Assembly: GCA_002477465.1 (NCBI GenBank)
Contig: DLPV01000074.1
Location: 72,168 to 83,443, forward strand
DNA length: 11,276 bases
Direction of reading: 5' to 3'
DNA from: Gammaproteobacteria bacterium UBA7449
GTDB taxonomy: Bacteria; Pseudomonadota; Gammaproteobacteria; Pseudomonadales; Pseudohongiellaceae
Shown piece after piece: positions 8,121-11,276 of the stretch (position 1 is the stretch's first letter; each line of letters opens with the position of its first letter). The position numbers and the translations under genes are program-made. Under the pieces are notes generated by a model that made no database searches, was not told where the DNA came from, and was given only the letters and a program-made list of their open reading frames with translations.

Positions 8121-8148
8121 TCTCAAGCCATTAGTGATCAGGTATCAT
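8120..8148 (+). promoter_or_regulatory. Candidate sigma70 promoter for nfuA
   Basis: TTCTCA (8120-8125, 4/6 of the -35 consensus) is separated by 17 bp from TATCAT (8143-8148, 5/6 of the -10 consensus). A start near 8155 would leave a leader of about 65 nt before the ATG at 8220. A modest Shine-Dalgarno-like AGAGGG (8210-8215) lies 4 nt before that ATG. Confidence 0.5.
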
Positions 8149-8219
8149 TACTCCAAATTTAGCTGAGCCATCGAACTTAACAGTCGTCTTAAACTATCTT
8201 TTTAAACCCAGAGGGATCC

Positions 8220-8801
8220 ATGGTCACTATTACCGAGCCAGCACAGGAATACCTGTCTGAACTGCTGCACAAGCAAGACGTCGAAGGTATCGCGGTGCGA
8301 ATCTTTATTCTTGATGCCGGTACGCCGAGAGCGGAAACCTGTATTTCTTTTTGTCGGCCGGGTGAAGAAAAAGAAGATGATGACGTACAGGAGCTATCTG
8401 GATTCAACGCTTATATCGATCAACCCAGTATTCCGTTTCTGGAAGAAGCGGTTGTAGACTTTCAGAAAGATTCGATGGGAGGGCAGCTCACTATCAAGGC
8501 GCCGAACTCGCGACTGCCGAAGATTAGCGAGAATAGCTCTACCGAAGAGCGGGTGAATTACATCCTCTATAACGAGATCAATCCGGGCCTTGCAGCACAC
8601 GGCGGCATGGTTACCTTGGAGGAAATCTTTGAGGAGTCGGTGGCAGTGCTGCGGTTTGGTGGCGGATGCCAGGGCTGCGGTATGGTAGACGTCACGTTGA
8701 AAGAGGGCGTTGAGAAAACCCTGCTGAGCCAGGTACCCAAGTTGACTGAGGTGCGTGACGTGACGGATCACTCCGTCAAGGAAAATGCTTACTATCAGTA
8801 A
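8220..8801 (+). CDS. nfuA: Fe-S cluster biogenesis/carrier protein NfuA
   Basis: NfuA is a cytoplasmic Fe-S carrier that accepts a 4Fe-4S cluster and passes it to client enzymes, especially under oxidative stress or iron limitation. The 193-aa length equals that of the gammaproteobacterial family (E. coli 191). An N-terminal degenerate A-type-carrier domain (about 1-95) includes PGTPRAETCISFC, and its two cysteines (C41, C45) are not arranged as the usual A-type triad. The C-terminal Nfu domain (about 105-190) has the cluster-binding pair C150-X2-C153 in FGGGCQGCGMVDVTLKEGVE, and AAHGGMVTLEEI precedes it. The ATG at 8220 follows an AGAGGG ribosome-binding sequence. It is monocistronic, divergent from metH and convergent with the dUTPase gene. 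The IscR-like box upstream suggests control by cellular Fe-S status. Confidence 0.97.
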   Translation: MVTITEPAQEYLSELLHKQDVEGIAVRIFILDAGTPRAETCISFCRPGEEKEDDDVQELSGFNAYIDQPSIPFLEEAVVDFQKDSMGGQLTIKAPNSRLPKISENSSTEERVNYILYNEINPGLAAHGGMVTLEEIFEESVAVLRFGGGCQGCGMVDVTLKEGVEKTLLSQVPKLTEVRDVTDHSVKENAYYQ

Positions 8802-8840
8802 GGCCCGAGCTCGCTCAGTATTCGACCTGTATTTAGATAG

Positions 8841-9509
8841 TCAGGTGCCGGTCTCAGCATAAGCCGCGTTGAGCGCCGCATAGATCGCTTGTTTGAAGTC
8901 CGCACTGCTAGCGTCCAGCTTGTGGATGATATCCACCAGATATTCATTATCCTCGCGCCCATTCCAGATTTTTCTGTAAGTTCCGGATTTGTATCCTTTA
9001 TCCTGACGGAACATATTCAACACGTTTTTACCTACGTATTGGCGAAATAACTCCGTCCAATCCAGCTGACAATCCGTCATTATGCTGGCAAACACGGCCA
9101 GTTCGATCCTACGGGCCACGGAAAGTCCGATTAGTAACTCCAGTTTCGAGAGCAGATCCATCTCTGCCAGCCTGTAATCAGTGTCGTCAAATTGCACCTG
9201 CGAGATGCTTTCACTGGCTTGTAAAGCATTATCGAGGGCTTGTTGCGGATCTGCACCATTATCGTGACTGCGCAGCAGCAATTCAGAGAGGATGAAGTGC
9301 CAAATGTCGATTAACTCCATCTGCAGCTGCGGCAGATCCAATTCCTGCTTCTTCCACCACTTCCAGCCATGATGCTCAATTGCTTCAGCACCTTCGACAG
9401 CAACTGCGCGCAGGTAGGGATAACGTGCCTGAATCCAGTCAGGATCGACCTTGGTATTCATACTGTGTTGAAGAGACAGCATGGTTTTAGCTTGATCTGG
9501 TGTCAGCAT
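8841..9509 (-). CDS. Dimeric (all-alpha NTP pyrophosphatase) dUTP diphosphatase
   Basis: The product is a 222-aa helical protein resembling the dimeric dUTPases of Campylobacter, kinetoplastids and some phages, not the trimeric beta-fold Dut. Members hydrolyse dUTP (and dUDP) to dUMP, keeping uracil out of DNA and feeding dTMP synthesis. The magnesium-binding ExxE...ExxD pattern is seen as E40-X2-E43 (VEGAEAIEHHGWKWWKK, where the following K/W residues are also typical) and E65-X2-D68 (MELIDIWHF). A later GYKSGTYRKIWNGREDNEYL block (about 172-191) matches the family's phosphate/base-contact region. The start ATG at 9509 has no strong Shine-Dalgarno sequence. A short helical protein is encoded 44 bp upstream on the same strand, and the two are probably co-transcribed. 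Whether a trimeric dut exists elsewhere cannot be seen here. Confidence 0.88.
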   Translation of the reverse strand: MLTPDQAKTMLSLQHSMNTKVDPDWIQARYPYLRAVAVEGAEAIEHHGWKWWKKQELDLPQLQMELIDIWHFILSELLLRSHDNGADPQQALDNALQASESISQVQFDDTDYRLAEMDLLSKLELLIGLSVARRIELAVFASIMTDCQLDWTELFRQYVGKNVLNMFRQDKGYKSGTYRKIWNGREDNEYLVDIIHKLDASSADFKQAIYAALNAAYAETGT

Positions 9510-9553
9510 GGAGCCTGCGGAGAAGCGGGGGTTTTGCGGTTTGGGTTGCCTGC

Positions 9554-9811
9554 TTAATCGGTAGCGACAGTCTGGAGCTTGGTCTGACGCGCTAGGGTGC
9601 TGAGCATTTCCTTTCGGCTACGCAACATGTCGTTATAGGATTTTTTAGCAGCGATTACCTCGGAGTCTTTACCGTTGGAAGAATCTAGTTCAAGTAACCA
9701 GGCTTCGAGCACCTGGATCTCGCTGGTAAGTTGCGCAGTGCCTTCTTCGATCAATTTTTGATCAATATTTATACTTGTATCTTTCATTGCGCTGGATTGC
9801 TCGTCGCTCAT
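9554..9811 (-). CDS. Small helical protein of unknown function, upstream of the dUTPase gene
   Basis: I do not recognise this 85-aa protein. It is hydrophilic with no membrane segment or signal peptide. After a flexible, acidic N-terminus (MSDEQSSAMKDTS) it is predicted to form two helices, about residues 18-43 and 49-78. They contain spaced leucine/isoleucine/alanine residues that suggest a helical hairpin or short coiled coil, separated by a DSSNGKDS turn. It has no cysteines or histidines, so metal or Fe-S binding is unlikely. The ATG at 9811 is the natural start; only a weak ribosome-binding sequence precedes it. The same strand and 44-bp gap to the dUTPase gene suggest a two-gene unit, but a functional link is only inferred. 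Confidence 0.7.
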   Translation of the reverse strand: MSDEQSSAMKDTSINIDQKLIEEGTAQLTSEIQVLEAWLLELDSSNGKDSEVIAAKKSYNDMLRSRKEMLSTLARQTKLQTVATD

Positions 9812-10246
9812 CTTTAACTACCCGCATAACTGCGATACCTGGTAAGTGAGAGGTACCGGTTTGTTTTATTCGATGCCCTGATTAACGTGTTGCGCTTGCT
9901 TAACCGCTCAATCAGCTGCAGCGCTAGCCACAAAATTAGGGATGTCACCCTGCTGCATATTGATTTTGTTCTTCTTGTTTTTACCTTTATCGACTTTTTT
10001 GTTCTAAGCTATCGCATCTTGGCGGTTGAAATAGGCCTAAAAAAAGCGCGCACTGTGTTTATCGGCAGTAGTTCAGAATGTCATAGAGCTTAAAATGGGT
10101 CAAGGCAGTTTTGGGGATGAGACCGCGCCTCGAAATACCGAAAGGGATTACGCGGGAAGCCTTTTAGGCAGCAAGGTTGGCATAGGTTAGGCAACAGGGT
10201 ATCGGTGGGAGAGTTAACGCAATGGGTCCAGACGAATGCGCAGCGC
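9812..10246. other. 435-bp stretch without a convincing gene; T-rich patch and two doubtful short ORFs
   Basis: This region separates two minus-strand gene pairs and should hold the promoter of the 85-aa/dUTPase unit, but I find no well-spaced -35/-10 pair. Around 9964-10005 the plus strand is T-rich with several short T-tracts, which are not evenly spaced at the helical repeat. A plus-strand frame from GTG 9887 to 10093 (68 codons) encodes a hydrophobic stretch because of that T-rich patch and has no ribosome-binding site. Two nucleotides after its stop codon, an ATG at 10095 opens a 31-codon frame ending at 10190. Small dyads such as GCCT-TTT-AGGC lie near 10160-10168. I see no terminator, tRNA or known RNA family. 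Confidence 0.4.
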
Positions 10247-10492
10247 TTAGCCCTCTGCGAACTCTAGCCACCGGTCTTCAAATACCTTCCGTGGCAGGCG
10301 ATGGCCTTCAGGTCGACCCCATACGATCAGCATTTGCTTGATATCACTCTTGCGAATAAGGCGAAGCTGGGCATAGCCGATTTTTTCATATTCTATTTGC
10401 AGCGTTTCAGCCTGCCGGAAATCCCTTTCCCGTAACTGAGCCAGACTGAGGTGCGAAGAATCATCTGACTTGTCGTGCAGGAGCTCAGCCAC
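10247..10492 (-). CDS. Hypothetical 81-aa protein, downstream gene of an unknown pair
   Basis: I do not recognise this protein. It is a small, charged, soluble product of 81 aa. A helical N-terminal half (about 14-36, rich in Q/E/R/L, with LSLAQLRERDFRQAETLQIEY) is followed by a segment that looks like a beta-rich or extended region (IGYAQLRLIRKSDIKQMLIVWG, 38-59) and a basic/aromatic tail (LPRKVFEDRWLEF). It lacks cysteine, signal peptide and membrane segment. The start is GTG at 10492 with no clear Shine-Dalgarno sequence. It begins 23 bp after the stop of the 150-aa membrane-anchored protein gene on the same strand, so the two are probably one operon. Coding status rests on its protein-like composition and tight spacing, not on a recognised family. 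Confidence 0.6.
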   Translation of the reverse strand: MAELLHDKSDDSSHLSLAQLRERDFRQAETLQIEYEKIGYAQLRLIRKSDIKQMLIVWGRPEGHRLPRKVFEDRWLEFAEG

Positions 10493-10515
10493 AACGGCCG
10501 TACGGTAAAGCCGTG

Positions 10516-10968
10516 TCAGGGTTTCTGTTTCTCAGTCTCCTCCAAACCCGCTTTTTTGAGCTGGCCACGCAGAAGAATACAAAGTTGGTTGAAGGCTCCC
10601 CATAAAGGCTGTTGCGCTGAGCAGAGTGCCATAGCCTTGCTAATATCTCCGTTCCGCTTCGCCGCGCTGACCCGTGTCTGCCAGGAATTTGGATGGGAAG
10701 CCGGCTCAATGTCGACCTCAGGTTTAACGGCCGCTTCCTGTTTGACTGCTAAGGTAATTGCCGCGCCGGACTCAAGCTCTGCTGCTGAATCCTGGTTGCC
10801 AGACCGTGTGCGTTCCAGAAAATTAGGCTGTGATTCGCGTTTAAGCGAAGGCAGGGGCATAGTGCGATCAACCTGGTATTCGACTTCCATGGTTTGGTAG
10901 CGATGCAGTCCGTATACAGTAACTCCAAGCAGAGCTAAGCATACTAGTATGGAAAAAAATGCGATCAA
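10516..10968 (-). CDS. Membrane-anchored hypothetical protein (single N-terminal helix, 150 aa)
   Basis: I do not recognise a family. The 150-aa product starts with a hydrophobic helix (residues about 2-20, AFFSILVCLALLGVTVYG) and no obvious cleavage site, so an inner-membrane anchor with the remainder outside or inside the cytoplasm is likely. A linker of about 75 residues, rich in E, P, A and S (about 27-94), leads to a compact helical C-terminal segment (about 95-143, starting SWQTRVSAAKRNGDISKAMAL) with two cysteines, C116 and C130, that could pair. The only start that keeps the membrane helix is TTG at 10968. It is preceded by an AGGGA 8 nt upstream, and an in-frame stop lies shortly above it. 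The 81-aa gene follows after 23 bp. The C-terminal helices could be a protein-binding module, but this is only a guess. Confidence 0.65.
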   Translation of the reverse strand: MIAFFSILVCLALLGVTVYGLHRYQTMEVEYQVDRTMPLPSLKRESQPNFLERTRSGNQDSAAELESGAAITLAVKQEAAVKPEVDIEPASHPNSWQTRVSAAKRNGDISKAMALCSAQQPLWGAFNQLCILLRGQLKKAGLEETEKQKP

Positions 10969-11180
10969 GATTGGTTTCCCTGAATTTTAAGTCGCTGCCG
11001 TGGCCAATGCCCGGTCAGACCCCTCTGCAGCCGATTGATCATAACGAATTCCACGTCAAGCGTAAGCATTCTCTTAAGGAGAAACCGGTTTCCCGCCTCT
11101 CGCCGGCATCGGAAATGGCTTCGATTCGCCGCGGCGTCCATTTATAGTGTAATCTTGGTTAAGGAAATTGACGGGGGGCC

Positions 11181-11209
11181 TTGACTGGGGTGCCTAAGCT
11201 TCTTAGAAT
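11181..11209 (+). promoter_or_regulatory. Strong stable-RNA promoter for tRNA-Glu
   Basis: TTGACT (11181-11186, 5/6 of the -35 consensus) and TAGAAT (11204-11209, 5/6 of the -10 consensus) are separated by exactly 17 bp. They are followed by a GC-rich discriminator, CCCCGCC from about 11210. GC-rich discriminators are a known mark of tRNA/rRNA promoters under ppGpp (stringent) control. The tRNA begins at 11249, leaving a 5' leader of about 32 nt for RNase P removal. That leader contains the short hairpin CTTC-TTGA-GAAG (11216-11227). Confidence 0.75.
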
Positions 11210-11248
11210 CCCCGCCTTCTTGAGAAGCTGTCATAACGGCGAAACTTA

Positions 11249-11276
11249 GTCCCCTTCGTCTAGAGGCCTAGGACAC
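11249..11276 (+). tRNA. tRNA-Glu, 5' part only (cut by the window edge)
   Basis: The last 28 nt are the 5' end of a tRNA-Glu. The acceptor strand is GTCCCCT (11249-11255), and the D arm has stem GTC (11258-11260) pairing with GAC (11272-11274) around a TAGAGGCCTAG loop. Compared from memory with the E. coli tRNA-Glu gene, this differs at one D-loop base. The anticodon lies beyond the window, so the glutamate identity (probably TTC) rests on this 5' match and on the upstream promoter. Confidence 0.9.

Noticed and set aside
8010..8219. Cobalamin, SAM or SAH riboswitch in front of metH
   Set aside because: I looked for the B12-box and SAH/SAM core motifs and saw none, and the leader is short. 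A covariance-model search would be decisive.
9964..10000. Phased T-tracts forming curved DNA
   Set aside because: Tract centres are spaced about 14, 7 and 10 bp apart, not a regular helical repeat.
10485..10709. 74-codon minus-strand frame overlapping both unknown genes
   Set aside because: It is an arginine-rich frame-shifted reading of the 150-aa gene, without a start context. The two flanking frames explain the region better.
10475..10900. 141-codon plus-strand frame opposite the membrane-anchored protein
   Set aside because: It is antisense to the frame with a clear membrane helix and linker. It is Ser/Arg-rich with no domain or ribosome-binding site.
11038..11066. Promoter for the unknown gene pair (TATGAT on the minus strand with CTTACG 17 bp upstream)
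   Set aside because: The -10 is good (5/6) but the -35 match is only 3/6, and the nearby TTGACG is 10 bp away, too close. It is not strong enough to list.
10959..11147. 62-codon plus-strand frame upstream of tRNA-Glu
   Set aside because: It overlaps the start of the minus-strand gene, has no ribosome-binding site, and its composition is not protein-like.
1..11276. CRISPR array, insertion sequence, integrase or defence system
   Set aside because: I see no regularly spaced direct repeats, no transposase or recombinase motifs and no defence-type domains. The genes are ordinary core metabolism plus a few unknowns.

Overview
The window looks like ordinary core chromosome of a mid-GC marine-type gammaproteobacterium. 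A Halieaceae/Cellvibrionales-like host is my best guess, but this rests on protein resemblance only. The evidence is a gammaproteobacterial NfuA and cobalamin-dependent MetH, a sulfite-reductase hemoprotein paired with a DUF934 protein, a dimeric (all-alpha) dUTPase, and the start of a tRNA-Glu almost identical to the E. coli one. I see no insertion sequence, phage gene, CRISPR array or obvious foreign island.

Layout. From 1 to 851 (+) runs the 3' part of an AcuI/YhdH-type NADPH-dependent acrylyl-CoA reductase/quinone oxidoreductase. It converges on a minus-strand series that reads right to left: metH (8009-4320), a siroheme nitrite/sulfite reductase gene (4249-2591) behind its own good promoter, an overlapping DUF934 gene (2607-2107), and a KefB-type cation:proton antiporter (2039-879). 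nfuA (8220-8801, +) diverges from metH across a 210-bp region that carries an IscR-type-1-like box and a sigma70-like promoter. After nfuA come minus-strand genes for a dimeric dUTPase (9509-8841) and a short helical protein (9811-9554). A 435-bp stretch without a convincing gene follows. Next are two unrecognised minus-strand genes, one for a membrane-anchored 150-aa protein (10968-10516) and one for an 81-aa protein (10492-10247). The right edge holds a very good stable-RNA promoter and the first 28 nt of tRNA-Glu.

How the genes fit together. The metH, sulfite reductase and DUF934 group links sulfite reduction (supplying sulfide for cysteine and homocysteine) to methylation of homocysteine to methionine. 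NfuA delivers Fe-S clusters of the type the sulfite reductase needs, so the central 6 kb has a coherent sulfur/Fe-S theme. dUTPase supports nucleotide-pool hygiene. I did not find a clearly new multi-gene system. The parts most worth a second look are the unknown gene pair beside tRNA-Glu, the IscR-like box in the metH/nfuA divergent region, and the unexplained 9812-10246 gap.
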